DNA from: Capniomyces stellatus
Taxonomy: Eukaryota > Kickxellomycota > Harpellomycetes > Harpellales > Legeriomycetaceae
Assembly (NCBI GenBank): GCA_001661515.1
Contig: LUVW01000038.1
Location: 152,688-216,687 of the forward strand
Direction: 5' to 3'
DNA: 64,000 bases
Position numbers and translations under genes: made by a program. A model generated the notes under the pieces. It did no database searches. It had not been told where the DNA came from and worked only from the letters and a program-made list of their open reading frames with translations. The stretch's first letter is position 1, and each line of letters opens with the position of its first letter. This document shows, piece by piece, positions 43,752 through 55,134 of the stretch.

Positions 43752-46700
43752 ATGAATCCTGATCAAAACTATGTAAACCAACAACGAGCTGCCCAGTTTA
43801 TTAATGCCGAGATTCCTCATGAAGACAATCAGCACAATGAATTTAATCGTAATACAATACCATTACTACTACCATAGCTATCACCATTGCCATCACCATA
43901 GCTATCACCATTGCTATACTATTGCTGTTAAATTAAAGTCAAATGTAAATAATCGAGCTTATTTTAATGTCAAACTGTAGATATAGAGCAGAATAATTAT
44001 CAAACTCATTCACAGCAAATGCAACATTTTGATGATTTTGAGGGAAATCAACAGAATAATGAAAGCAATAACGTAATGCTCGAGGAATGGGCAGAATTTG
44101 AAACCAAGGATGGCGTAAAGTATTATTACGAGCGAATTAATCGCTATAGCGTGTGGTACCGACCAGAGGGATACAAACCCGAATTAAATGCGAGGACAGC
44201 AGAAGAAATTTCAAAGCAATGGATCAATGAGCATAGAGAAAAACTACTCGACGAGTTGAAAAAGAAGGCTAAAATGGATTTACCTTTAAGAACGTAAGAG
44301 CAGCAATAGAAACTATTTGATATTCTAGAAATTGTGTGCCCAACCTCAATGCTCAGGCTTAGCCTATATGCTTAAATTTGTTACTAAATCTTTATTTATG
44401 CATTTGACTTTTTTGTTATAGCCATAAAATCGAGGGTACAGATCATATGATTGTAAAGACTGTGCAGGGAAGAGAGTACTACTATAATTCGGCGGAGAAA
44501 ACCTCAACATGGGAGTTGCCCGAGGAACTAGTCGATTTAGTGGATGAAGAAAGAAATAAGATGATTTTGGCTATTGAGGGGCCAACCGAGGAGAATGCTT
44601 TAGTTGGAACAGAGTAAGGCGCTTGAATAGACAGTGTATTTTCAACTTTATTTTTTTAATTGAATTGTGGATATTTTGGTTCGATCAATTTTCAATTGTC
44701 CGTATATTTTTTTTGTTAAAGTGTGGTTTTTAAATTGGGGGTTATTGATTGTTGTTAATTAGGATGACGGAGGACGATATAAGTTGGATGTTGGAACAGC
44801 TTGAAGAGCAAGAGGATGAAGGGGATAGCGGGGAGGAGGAGGAGGAGGAGGTTGTTGGTGAGATGGAAAGCAACAGTGCCGTCGATAAGGCCAGCGATGA
44901 TAGTGTGGTTGGTATCAAGGAAGATGTTCCTGGGTCCAGTCACACTCAAGGTGAAGACAGAAATGCAGAAAACATCAAGATATTTAAAGTAAGCCTGATA
45001 GTATTATGATAATACATGCTGTAATGTAGCGCTAGTTTAGCGTTTTTAAACAGAATGAAGAGATTGGTAGGGATTTACTAATGGTTATAAATAAAAACCA
45101 GGAAATGCTGAGGGAAAAGAAGATTGATCCATTTGGATCGTGGGAAAAAGAGGCCCTGTCATTTTTGGAAGATTCCAGGTTTAATGGTAAGTGTTAGTTT
45201 TTGCAGTATATAATCGACTGTTTAATACGGATGTATTGAAGTTGTTGGTGCGTGGTGTATAGGATGAATGCAGGATATTTATGTGGTTGTGTGGTTTATA
45301 GATGTATTACTAAGAGTATGTTTTATTTGATTTGATTCGTACCGTGTAGTTCTGGCGACTTTACAAGAGAAGAAAAATGTATTTGACTTGGTTTGTAAAG
45401 AGCTGATTAGCGAACGTAAGGCCAAGAAAGAAGACGCAAAGGGGGCAGATGCGTACGAAAGGCTGATGATAGAGAAAAGTGGGGATCCACCAATGTCATG
45501 GACAGCGTTTTACAGAAAGTATCGCAAAGATCCAAGATTTTTATCAGTCAAGACACTAGTTATGCGCGAGAATCGATACAAGTTGTTTTTGAAAAAGAGT
45601 GAAGAAGAGAAAAGAAAAAGAGAAGAAGAGCAAAAAGCAAAGAAGGATACAGAGCGAGCGATGTTTATTGAGATGCTAGAAACGAATAAGAAGGAGTTAA
45701 AAGCAGCGTCCGACTGCTGGAGATTTGTTGCAAAAGCCTTTATGTTCGATACCCGATTTTTAAGAGTTGAGAATGAAGATGAAAAGAGACAGTATGTCAA
45801 AGAGTACCTGGAATCGATCAATGGCGGGTTGGACAATGAAATGAGAAGGTCAAAAAGAGGTAGGAGTAGGAGCAGAAGTAGAAGCAGGGACAGGGGTAGA
45901 CGTAGGAGCAGGAGTAAAAGTAGAGATAGGAAAAGAAATAGAAGCAAAAGTAGAGACAAGAGTAGAGATAGAACGAGAAATAGAAGCAAAAGTAGAGATA
46001 GGAGTAGAGATAGGAGTAGAGATAGGAGTAGAGATAGGAGTAGAGATAGAAAGAGATACAGGAGTAAAAGTAGGGATAGAAAGAGATACAGGAGTAAGAG
46101 TAGAGATAAAACGAGATACAGGAGTAAAAGTAGAGATAGAGACAGGGGTAGGGATAGGGGCAAAGACAAGAGTAAATACAGGAGCAAAAGTAGAGAAAAG
46201 GGCACTTCAAGCAAATCCGTAGCCGCACTCCTAAAATTAAAAGACAAGAGGAGAGAGGAGTTTGAAAAGTCAAGTAGAAGCCAGGACGAGGGTAAAAGAA
46301 GAGTTATGGAAAACAGTTGCAGGATAACGGTCAGTTCGTTGCTAGTAGATATGATCTCGTATATAGAAATTGGAAACGAAGAAGTGGTTGAGATTATAAG
46401 AGTCAGCGAAAAGTACCCAGACTTAGTATATCCAAAGAGAAACGATGGACAGAGATGGATTTTGGATAAGGCGAGTGTTTATAGGCTGATTGAAACCCAC
46501 CGGGAAGAGCTGCTGAAAAAGAGGAGGAAACGGTTTATTGATTACTTGGATTTGAAAAAACGGGCTGAAAAAAACAGAATAAAGATCGACTCTGGGTGGG
46601 AAGCAGTGATGGGGATTCTGCTTGGGGAGAGCCGGGAGTTGGCTTTGATACTTGGGAACAGCACTCCAAAAGCAATAATTAGTGGCCTAGCCGATCTAAT

Positions 46701-47403
46701 ACGTTCTAAAGTAAGTGGCGGCGGCCAAGGACTGATTCCTGATTACAAAAGCGGCACAGACGAAGGTAGCGACGATACTGACTCTGGCTCTGAGCCAGGC
46801 GAAACCAAAAAGGAGCCAAAGCCAGGCAAGCCGGACAATGTACTCAACTATCCAAATGAAACGCTGAGCTGGCTACAAAGCGCGTATTTGAAATGGCAAA
46901 AGGATTCAATTGAGTATGCAAAGCGCGAGTTGGTAGAGTCGGTTTACGAAAATGGGTACATCGAACATATTTTAAGGACTGGTGGTTTGAATGCTAAAGA
47001 CAGCAAAGAGAGTGGCAGTGTTGGCGCCACGCCAGACGCTTCCTCAGACTCCAAGAGTTTGGCCACCAGCGGTGATTCTGAAAATGCGTTCGAATTGCTT
47101 CTTGCCAAAGTCATCGATGCACTCAAGGTAATACCTTATTATTATATCATTATTGCTATTACTATTATTTTCCTGTCTTGTTTTGTTTTGATTGTGCCGT
47201 TTGTCTATCCCGTTTCTAATGTGCTATTTTATACCTCCCTATTTGCTGCTGTTTAGAGCGATAACCGTTACTTTGTTCTTGACTTTATGCACCAAGAGAG
47301 AGTAAGTCTCCTTCGATCCGTGGTTCTTGATTACAGGGCAAAACTTACAGGCAGTGGGTCTGCGTTTCATCTCGCATCCACCAAGTCCAATTTGCCAACA
47401 TAG
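43752..47403 (+). CDS. TCERG1: TCERG1/PRP40-family WW-FF protein with an internal RS domain
   Basis: Couples transcription elongation with splicing: WW domains bind proline-rich splicing factors and FF domains bind phospho-CTD or splicing partners. Seven exons (43752..43848, 43981..44293, 44422..44613, 44763..44988, 45054..45186, 45350..47127, 47257..47403) close in phase for 961 residues. WW1 lies near residues 66-95 (EEWAEFETKDGVKYYYER...), WW2 near 140-175 (VQGREYYYNSAEKTSTWELP), then an acidic linker. FF domains start at EMLREKKIDPFGSWEKEALS and continue through RKYRKDPRF, CWRFVAKAFMFDTRF and a last one split over exons 6/7 (SDNRYFVLDFMHQERVSLL), matching the TCERG1 C-terminal FF. Between FF domains, residues about 485-606 (45840-46205) are an Arg/Ser/Asp/Lys repeat. 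PRP40 remains an alternative name. Confidence 0.87.
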
Positions 47404-47614
47404 TACCCCCTACTTTAGTTTTAAGGCAGATCTTGATCCTAGTCTTGTTTCTTTACTTGTTTAACTGTTTATTTTTATTGTTTATTTTTACAATTTTCGT
47501 TGGTTAAATAAAATCATGAACAATAGTATATTATATATAACTGCAGCACCAGCAACAATGAATCAGAAAAAGTTTCTAGTATAGTAAAAAGTGGGTGGGA
47601 TAAAAAAATAACAA

Positions 47615-48123
47615 CTAATCTGCTTTAAATCCAAACTTTTTACGCTCGTAAAACAGATCGGTACGCGACTGGCCCAAATTAATAATCTTTGGGCATCCAT
47701 CTCTATCCTTTTCTAAGCATGCACATTCCGTGCAATAATATGCATCAGATATACCTTTTCCCCCGCAGATTATACACCGACCTTGGTAAGATCCATAATT
47801 ACATTCGTCGCAGATTCTAACTAGTGTTTTGGGTCGAACATAAGAATCGCAAATTATGCATTTTCCATCACATTTCTCGCACAATCTCCCAATCGCTATC
47901 AAAAAAAATTTGCACAATTTTATTATCAGTTGGTGGGTTAGTTGGCTGCTATTTCGTTTACAACAATCATATCTTACTTTAATTTCAGCTTTTCTGTCCA
48001 TTTAATTCTTTATTTCAACTTTTCTGTCACTTTGTTGGCTCTAAAATAGTGACCACTAATCTGTTATTTACCTATTCCCGGCTGTTTTCGGCAAAATATC
48101 AAATCTGGATGATGTCGTGCCAT
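47615..48123 (-). CDS. PHF5A: PHF5A/Rds3, SF3b subunit of the U2 snRNP
   Basis: Small zinc-knot protein of the SF3b complex that helps hold the branch-point adenosine in the spliceosome. Exon 1 (48123..48072) encodes [17 protein letters not shown] and joins exon 2 (47895..47615) in phase 1. Total is 110 residues, identical to the usual length. Conserved blocks: [60 protein letters not shown] and [11 protein letters not shown]. All expected CXXC pairs are present. The open frame continues into the intron, so a naive start at 48001 would give a wrong N terminus. Its 3' end faces that of the TCERG1-like gene, 211 bases away. Confidence 0.97.
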
Positions 48124-49430
48124 AGTTCCGATCTTTTACCTTGTTTGTTGACCTTATTTATGTCTATACTTAAAACCCAAGTTGAAAAGTATTGTTTATT
48201 TATCAAGCGTGTTTATAACCAAAATAAAAAAAAATAGAAAAAGAAAATATAACGTTCCTAAAAAATTTCTTTTTTCGTCTCGATTTATTTGTAACAACTT
48301 TTCCATATTTTTTATTGATCGAATTAAGTTGGTCACTGCGATAATTAATCACCAATTTAACGAGTCGAGCTTGGCTAGGCAAACTCGAGTGTCGATAGTC
48401 ATCAAAAATGTTTTAAAATGAAAAAAAAAACTCAATAAAAATCTACTTGGTTATGTCATGACACTACAGAAAGTCTTGGACAACATAGAAGATCGTGGGC
48501 TACAAATCTTGAGTTTGTTGCTTTTTTGTTTAAACAAAATATTGATGTTGTTTTTAGACGAAGGACTTGTGTGGTATACATGCTTAATATTCCGTCTTGC
48601 ACTTTGCATCGGGTTGTTGTGCATTTACCGATTTCATCATACAAAACGGGTATATCCTAGTTTATCCTTGTCCTCAGGTTTCAGCCAAACTCGCTTTTTT
48701 TGGTTTCAGCTAATCATTTCGACAAGTATCACGAAATATCACGAAATGTCACGGAACTTGCATTTAAATCTCAATCTCTGCTCATTTTCAAACCAACTCC
48801 AAATAGGTTTGAATTTCATTGGTCTGGCTTGTCTCATTTTATATTTTTCTCGTTTATTTCCTTATCGAATGGGTTTTTAGGCGATAATTTGAAACGTGTA
48901 TTTGTTACGAGATTGCTATTAGTTGCAGCAAACTCTTTAAGGTTTCAATAACATCAACCAAACCAAATTTCTCGCTTTTATTTACAAAAAAAAAACAACT
49001 TTTTTCTTTTTTTTTTCTTTCAGATTTTCGTTTTTAGTTTTTATGTTTTCAAATATGCAATCTTTGTTCCGAAACATAATTTAATTAAATTCTTGCTCAA
49101 TCCAAATAAGCAGGCCAAAAAGACGTTGTAGTATATTGTTTTCCCTTTGTTTACCTGGCGCTAATTAGATGGTCTCGCTCAATCCAAATAGGCAGCAAAG
49201 CATAATTTATATATTTCTACACCTTTCAAAATAGCTTAACTCTTTATTACTCTGAATATTCACAATTCAAGCTTTTTTTTTAAAAAAAATAATCAATTCA
49301 ACCTGTAAACTTTTTAAACTCTTGGATTTACAAGCCCAAAAAGAAAGCAAACAGTCAAGCCTCAGCCGCGATTTTTCTCACGCCCTAAAAATACCGACAA
49401 GAATATAGACCGCTGTAAAAAAAAGAAATC
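48124..49430. other. Intergenic region between PHF5A and the RPAIN-like gene
   Basis: Divergent upstream region. Contains a 140-codon hydrophobic plus frame (48458-48880) without support, tandem ATCACGAAAT-like units at 48731-48752, and a direct repeat GCTCAATCCAAATA near 49094 and 49177. No gene accepted. Confidence 0.5.
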
Positions 49431-50263
49431 ATGTTCAGTAATTCCTTTTCCTCCCCACCCAAAGCACTAAAGGTCGACCAGTTTATGGAAAACTACAGAA
49501 ACTTGTCTAAAAGTTCATACGCCAATCGAAAAAATACAACCTGGAGGGATAAATTTCGAAACAAGTGCTTGGAGAGAATAAACTCGGACAGAAAAAACTT
49601 ATTCAATGCAAACAGAAGGTCTGTGGACTCGGTTTCGTCTGAGCCAGACGACCCTTTTGTTGACGACGAAGTACCTGCGTTGACTCAAGATAATGATTTG
49701 GTAAGTCCATACAAGTTTTTAAAACGAACCCATGCATGTATAGTATTGCGCTTTCCCACACTATTCAATACCGGGCACCAACTTGCATTTTACATAGTTT
49801 TAAAATCGTATTTATTGCTATTGAATGGGGTTCAAATAAAATATACGTTTAGCCAGTTCCAATTTGTCTTCTTTTTTTTTTACCCACTACCACCATCCAT
49901 TTCTCAAATACAATCAACACATTACGTTTCTAGGATTTGCTAAAAATCATCCAAGAAGAGTGGATAAAGTTCCAGCAAGAAAGCTACGAAAGTAATTTAG
50001 GACTGATCGAAGATGACTCGGATTTTTTAACTAATCTAGAAAAGGATATTATGAATGAGACCGGAATTACGCTCCAAAAAATAAATATTATTGACCAAAT
50101 CCAAACCCAAACCAATACCCATACTCAAACCAACATCCAGAACCAACAATCAATTTCAAACGATGTCGACCTTTTAGAGCTGGAAGAGCACCAGTTTGCC
50201 GAGTATGAAGAGTACGAGGAGTCTCTACTGAACTCCATGTTAGACACAATGATGCTAAACTAG
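49431..50263 (+). CDS. RPAIN: RPAIN-like (RPA-interacting protein) without a C-terminal zinc domain
   Basis: RPAIN/RIP carries replication protein A into the nucleus through importin beta. Exons 49431..49700 and 49934..50263, phase 0 junction, give 199 residues. The conserved N-terminal helix reads TTWRDKFRNKCLERINSDRK (human WKEAFRQRCLERMRNSRDR region). The central block (LLKIIQEEWIKFQQES) and later EYEEYEESLLNSML match the RPAIN middle domain. The family's third domain, a Cys-rich zinc ribbon, is missing: the frame stops right after SMLDTMMLN, and I found no downstream exon with paired CXXC. Intron GTAAGT...TTCTAG. Identification is by motif order, moderately sure. Confidence 0.65.
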
Positions 50264-51241
50264 CAAAATGTACCCATACAATTTTGGCAAATATACACTT
50301 TTGCCTTACCCCCCCCCACTCCCCTCCTTTCTTATTCACTTTTCCTTTTCTCTTCTCACACAGAATCTACCTTCATCTAATAGTACAAACCCCTGTGTTC
50401 GGTTCTGCCAACTAATGTAGAATTGGTTGGTATGGTACTTTTTATATTTATTCTAATTTTATTTTATTTTTTATATTACTAGGATTGCTACTAGGTTTTA
50501 ATATAAATTTTTGTACATATCAACTTAATAACTTTTTCTTTTTTAATTATAAACGTTTAGCAATTTGCATTTACAATTGCTTGTTGAAACCAATTCTTTA
50601 CTCGCAATGAAAAGAGTGTTACTCTTGATATACAAACGATTGAACCCAACCTGAACCAGAGTCAATTCAAAAAAGAATCAACACGCTTTCATTCCAATCA
50701 TTCCCAGTGCTCTTGCATCATCTCCACATTATTTTGATTCAATTTTTTCTTAATAATGAAAAAAGAATGGATCAAGAATTTTTATTTCTAAAAAGCCAAA
50801 TTTTACGTTTGTAAAGCACAAGTCAACAAAGAGCCAAGAAAAGCCAATGCCTCGCCAGAATTTACATTTGATGCTTGGGGGCGTTGTAATGAATAACCGA
50901 GTTGACTCCAATGCAGAGTTGAAGTGATATTATGTATTTGGACTGTTGTAAAATTAGCAAGCTGTCTTTTTGGTTTGTAAAATTAAGTATAAAGTGTTAA
51001 AATATGGAAATTAAAGTTGTGGTTGGGAATTAACAATAATAATAATAATAATAAAGCCATGACCGAGTTGGCAGACAAATGCAGTCGGTGTTATGGCTAG
51101 AGTAGCAGGACTCAGCGGCAAATACTGTACTGTTTAAAGCAAAAATTTTAAAATAATAAACACCCAACCGCAGCCAACAGCACCCTAGCTGAGATGTGCA
51201 AGTTTTATACGCAAATAGGCGGACAAACATGTAACTGGACT
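50264..51241. other. Intergenic region, convergent 3' flanks
   Basis: AT-rich, nearly 1 kb, with a C run at 50310-50318 and an (ATA)n run at 51034-51051. No gene or RNA found. Confidence 0.55.
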
Positions 51242-53065
51242 CTAAGCTTTCCTGAGATTGAGTCTTGAAATGCTTTTTGTAAAGTCAAAAATGCTCTTTT
51301 GTTTAACTGGCTCAGCTCCAAGTGTTTTGGTCGATTTCTTCTTGTCGCTAGACAACTTGCTGAAGTTCTTGATGCTGATTTTGGTCTTCTCAACTATCCC
51401 CTTTGCAGCTGTTACTTCATTATCAGAACTTTTAAATTGCTTTTTCAAATCAAATTTGCTGGGCTTTGAAGACATCGTGTTCTTTTCCAACTTGCCCGAA
51501 GCGGTTTTTCTAATCGATTTAAACGGAACAGATATCATTTGCTGGAATCTGTGCAGCTTGGCATGTCTGCTTTCCTTGCCTGTGTTCACTGCGTCATCGC
51601 CCTTAGCCTCACCGCCTTCAACAATGTATCCGATTGAAACGGATTTTCTTACTTCAGCGTCCCTTTGTTTCTTGGCAAAGCTGCTTTCTTTGAATCTTTC
51701 AGTGCTTTGTTTGGTCTCCATTATAAAGCTTTTTGCTTTAGTCTTCAAATTGTTGGTGTAGTTACCCAACCCATCCCTGTTTGCCCTCAGTTGCTCTGAG
51801 TTTAGCCCCAGCATACTCAGTTTTCTTTGAAGTCTGCCTGACTTGGCCTCGCTCAGTGGCGAGCTCACTCCTTTTGATTCTGAGCCTAGCTGGATGTTGC
51901 CCATACTTCTGCGAACCCTACCTGCATTTGGTTTTTTTATGTCAGTAATGCTGATTTCTGTATCAGTAAACATTATCTGGCTTGTGTCTGCAGTGTAATC
52001 AAGAGTTTCCACTTTTTTAGCAACACTGGGTGTCAAGTCAAATATCAAATCATCATTGGCATTGTAATTGGCTCTAGTGTTGGCACCACCGGCAATTATT
52101 GGTATCGACCCTAACTGTTCAGCTGCCATCTTGAGCTCTTCTAAGCTCATGTTTGTGTCAGTTTTTTTGCTTTTAAGCATATCCTCAGCGCTTCTTGAAG
52201 TTGCATACTTGTTTTTATTCTCTTCCACGCCAGTATTGACCTTATTCATGCTTGAAACTGAAGCGTTTTTGATGTCAACGTCATCCTCGTTTGATAAATC
52301 ACACCCGTCCCCATTTGGAATGTGTGACATTCTACCGTTCTCTAGACTTTTATTCTGAGCTGAGTCTGCGCTGCCTTCAACAACCACGTGCTCATTATTA
52401 TTTATTCCTATGCTACCAGGTGTTTGTGCAGCTGAATCAGCACCTTGTAGTGTCTGAGCATTTTGACCGCTTTCATTGTTGACAATGTTTTTGATTTGAA
52501 TATTGCTGGTCTGGCTTTCAGAGCTTTTGGCTTGGTCTGTCAGCAAGTCTTCAATGCTCTCGTGTGATTTTTGTGACTTTTGGATGGGATTAGCAACATT
52601 TGCATTATCTTTGATACTCTGCTGGTTTGAGTTGTAGGCCGACTCTTCAATGTTTTGGCTGTGCTTGCTTTGGTTGTCATTGTTAAATCCAGAGCTTTTG
52701 GTATGGCTGCCTTTGAGGTTATCTGCTGATTCCACTTTAGATGCTGGACTGATGGCGCCTTTTGTAGTGCTTGGATGACCAGAGCTCATGCTGTTATTCA
52801 TCTCGTTGTCTCTATTGTTTTCCAAGAATTCCCTGTTTACCATCAAGGCATTGCTGATCAAGTCAATCAGTGTTTCGGGTTCTTGCTCAATTGATACAAC
52901 ACTGGGGCATCTTTTTTCTGAATTGGTGCTGTTTTCTTTATTATCTTTAGAGTTGCTGGATTTATAATCATCTTCACTATCAACGCCATAATTGTCTGAT
53001 GGGTTTAGCGAAAACTCTACATCATTTAGAAATGCGCATTCATATTTATCTCCAATTGCGAACAT
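51242..53065 (-). CDS. Unknown 607-residue disordered protein with basic C terminus
   Basis: A single open exon of 607 codons. Composition is that of a real protein (Ser, Asn, Lys, Asp and Glu rich, no homopolymers), but I recognise no domain. The N terminus (MFAIGDKYECAFLNDVEFSL) and a short helix (ETLIDLISNALMVNREFLEN) look ordered. The middle is disordered, and an aliphatic patch LEELKAAEQLGSIPIIAGGA-like precedes a region with repeated R/K-S motifs (RVRRSMGNIQL, KSGRLQRKLSMLGL) that look like phosphorylation or membrane-binding sites. It ends FDFTKSISRLNLRKA. The ATG follows TTGATAG directly, and GTAAGA lies at 53238, so a 5' UTR intron (about 53066-53238) is likely. Function unknown. Confidence 0.65.
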   Translation of the reverse strand: MFAIGDKYECAFLNDVEFSLNPSDNYGVDSEDDYKSSNSKDNKENSTNSEKRCPSVVSIEQEPETLIDLISNALMVNREFLENNRDNEMNNSMSSGHPSTTKGAISPASKVESADNLKGSHTKSSGFNNDNQSKHSQNIEESAYNSNQQSIKDNANVANPIQKSQKSHESIEDLLTDQAKSSESQTSNIQIKNIVNNESGQNAQTLQGADSAAQTPGSIGINNNEHVVVEGSADSAQNKSLENGRMSHIPNGDGCDLSNEDDVDIKNASVSSMNKVNTGVEENKNKYATSRSAEDMLKSKKTDTNMSLEELKMAAEQLGSIPIIAGGANTRANYNANDDLIFDLTPSVAKKVETLDYTADTSQIMFTDTEISITDIKKPNAGRVRRSMGNIQLGSESKGVSSPLSEAKSGRLQRKLSMLGLNSEQLRANRDGLGNYTNNLKTKAKSFIMETKQSTERFKESSFAKKQRDAEVRKSVSIGYIVEGGEAKGDDAVNTGKESRHAKLHRFQQMISVPFKSIRKTASGKLEKNTMSSKPSKFDLKKQFKSSDNEVTAAKGIVEKTKISIKNFSKLSSDKKKSTKTLGAEPVKQKSIFDFTKSISRLNLRKA

Positions 53066-55134
53066 CTATCAAAACAGTACAACATATTTATCAGTTACTT
53101 TTGCAAGTTTGTTGTATTACACGATATGACGTTTTGTACATCACTAGGGTTTATTAGGTTTTGTGTGTGTGTGTGTGTGTGTGGCATTATAGTTATATCG
53201 GTACATTGACTAGTATTTGTATAGCCTCAATTCTTACCTTTGTTCTAGTGTTTTTTTTTAGTGAAGGAGGGAAAGAAAAAAAAAATTAAATTATTAATAT
53301 TAGTATAAGTATATAGGTATACGTATACGTATAAGCGGTATAATATAACTATTTAAGGATAGGGGAATAGATTATTAAAAGGTTTAAAGATAAACGCTTT
53401 TTATTTATTATTTATACTACCCAGGTGAGAGGGAGAGAGAGAACAGGATGAACGAAAAGAAGTGAAAGACACAAAACAAGCTTTTTGGTTTTACTTTGGT
53501 TTCCAACTAATCCACTAAACGTTCAAGTTGGTTGTTGGAGCTGTTTGTTTTCATGCAGTCATAAATCAAAATAAAAAAGTGTGATAGATAATTTCAAAAG
53601 AGGAAATAATAAGATACTTGTGTTAAACAGGCTTTATCGTGGGGGATTGCACTTTAGTTCCGAAACTAATCCGTTCAGTCATTTAGTTACCTTTAGGCAC
53701 TTGATCATGATTAAACTGACTTTTTTTTTTTTTTCCAGTTTAGATGCAGTTCTGCTGGAGTAAGTATTGCCATTTCTATGTAACGTGTACAGCAAGTATT
53801 TTTGTTTGGTTTAACAAAAACCAATTATTTACTTCTTTTTAGCAAAAAAAAACAAATTCATACTTATTTTACTTTGCTCATAACTTGAACCACAATGGGA
53901 AACTAGCATTCTTTCAATCTCAACCCCATAATCAAAGAAGAACAGACATAATTTATAGTGATGAGGCTGTACTGATTCATTGGTGTAGAGGCTAACATAA
54001 GATTGTGTGTAGAGGTAGCATTGAACGTTTTTGCAAAACTAACAGTTTTAAAAAATTTAAGCAATATCCAATAAGTCGGTTTTAAAGACAATGGCCGTAC
54101 AACAACTAGGCTAAAGAAGAATGATAGAATTTAATTTACACCCACTATGGCTGGTCAACAGCCCTGGCTTTGATATTATGAATGTGCCCATTTATCCAAG
54201 GAATGTGCCATTTCAATTGCAAAAAATCCAGCATTCAGGCTTTTCGGTGATTATGATGATGCAATTTTTTTTTCTCCATTTTTTGCCATTATTGTTGTTT
54301 ATCGCTCCAAAAACACAAATGATGAGCAGACAGATGGCGAATAATCAAGCAAACAATATCCTCCAGAAACATCATCGCAACCAGACACCAAGTCTTGTAA
54401 ATGTCACAGTTTCAAATTGAGACTAACCTCACCCCAGCTACAAATGAGTGACATGACATAGTTAAAGGTTCCAAGTGTACAAATCAACCAGCTCTAATGA
54501 AGAAGAATAAAAAAGGACATACACGCGAAAAATAAACAGCAATAATATTAGACAATTAAGGAAATGTAATTGAACAAAAGGATATACTAGCAGACTAATA
54601 ATTCACAATAACGCAAAGTGTCCTTACGCGATTGAGATTTCAAAGCTGGAACAACATCAGAATTAAATTGGTGTTCCTGGCCATTGATGCTTATTGAATT
54701 CAAAATCAAATAAGTTGTATATTTGGTGAACACCTCGGTTAAAACCCTTTATTTTTATTTTGTTTTTTACTCGATTAAACTTTTTGGGCAGATTGATAGT
54801 CAATACAAAAAATGCTGGCTCAATTTGCTGAACTTGCGATTTATTTCAATGCTATCCAGCAATGTTTGTTGTCATAATTGTCATAATTGGCATCGGATAT
54901 TAGCGTATATTCGTTGAAGAACCAACACTACCTAAAGCTGCTATCCAATTCTTATTTATAAATTACACACAAATATATTTGTATAAAGGTAATCGCTTCC
55001 AAGGAAGTAGTAGTTAAAATAAAGTAATATCAAGTTTTTACAAAGTCTACTATCAGTCTATATTCTTCAGCTTGGCTGTCTAATGTTTATACGAAATGTG
55101 GAGTAAAAGGAATGATGGAAAGAAAAAAAACAAT
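53066..55134. other. 2 kb intergenic region
   Basis: Includes the probable 5' UTR intron of the 607-residue gene, a (GT)n microsatellite, a TATACGTATACG-type alternation near 53318-53334 and AT-rich DNA. The plus frame at 54121-54420 (99 codons) shows no family resemblance and is not accepted. Confidence 0.5.
53162..53183. repeat. (GT)n dinucleotide microsatellite
   Basis: Eleven uninterrupted units, inside the probable 5' UTR intron of the 607-residue gene. Confidence 0.9.

Noticed and set aside
45510..46273. Long minus-strand Leu/Ser/Tyr/Cys frames
   Set aside because: Antisense shadow of the RS repeat in the TCERG1-like gene.
48458..48880. 140-codon plus frame and its minus-strand counterpart
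   Set aside because: Hydrophobic low-complexity reading with no family resemblance or splice support.
54121..54420. 99-codon plus frame
   Set aside because: No domain, no context, AT-driven composition.
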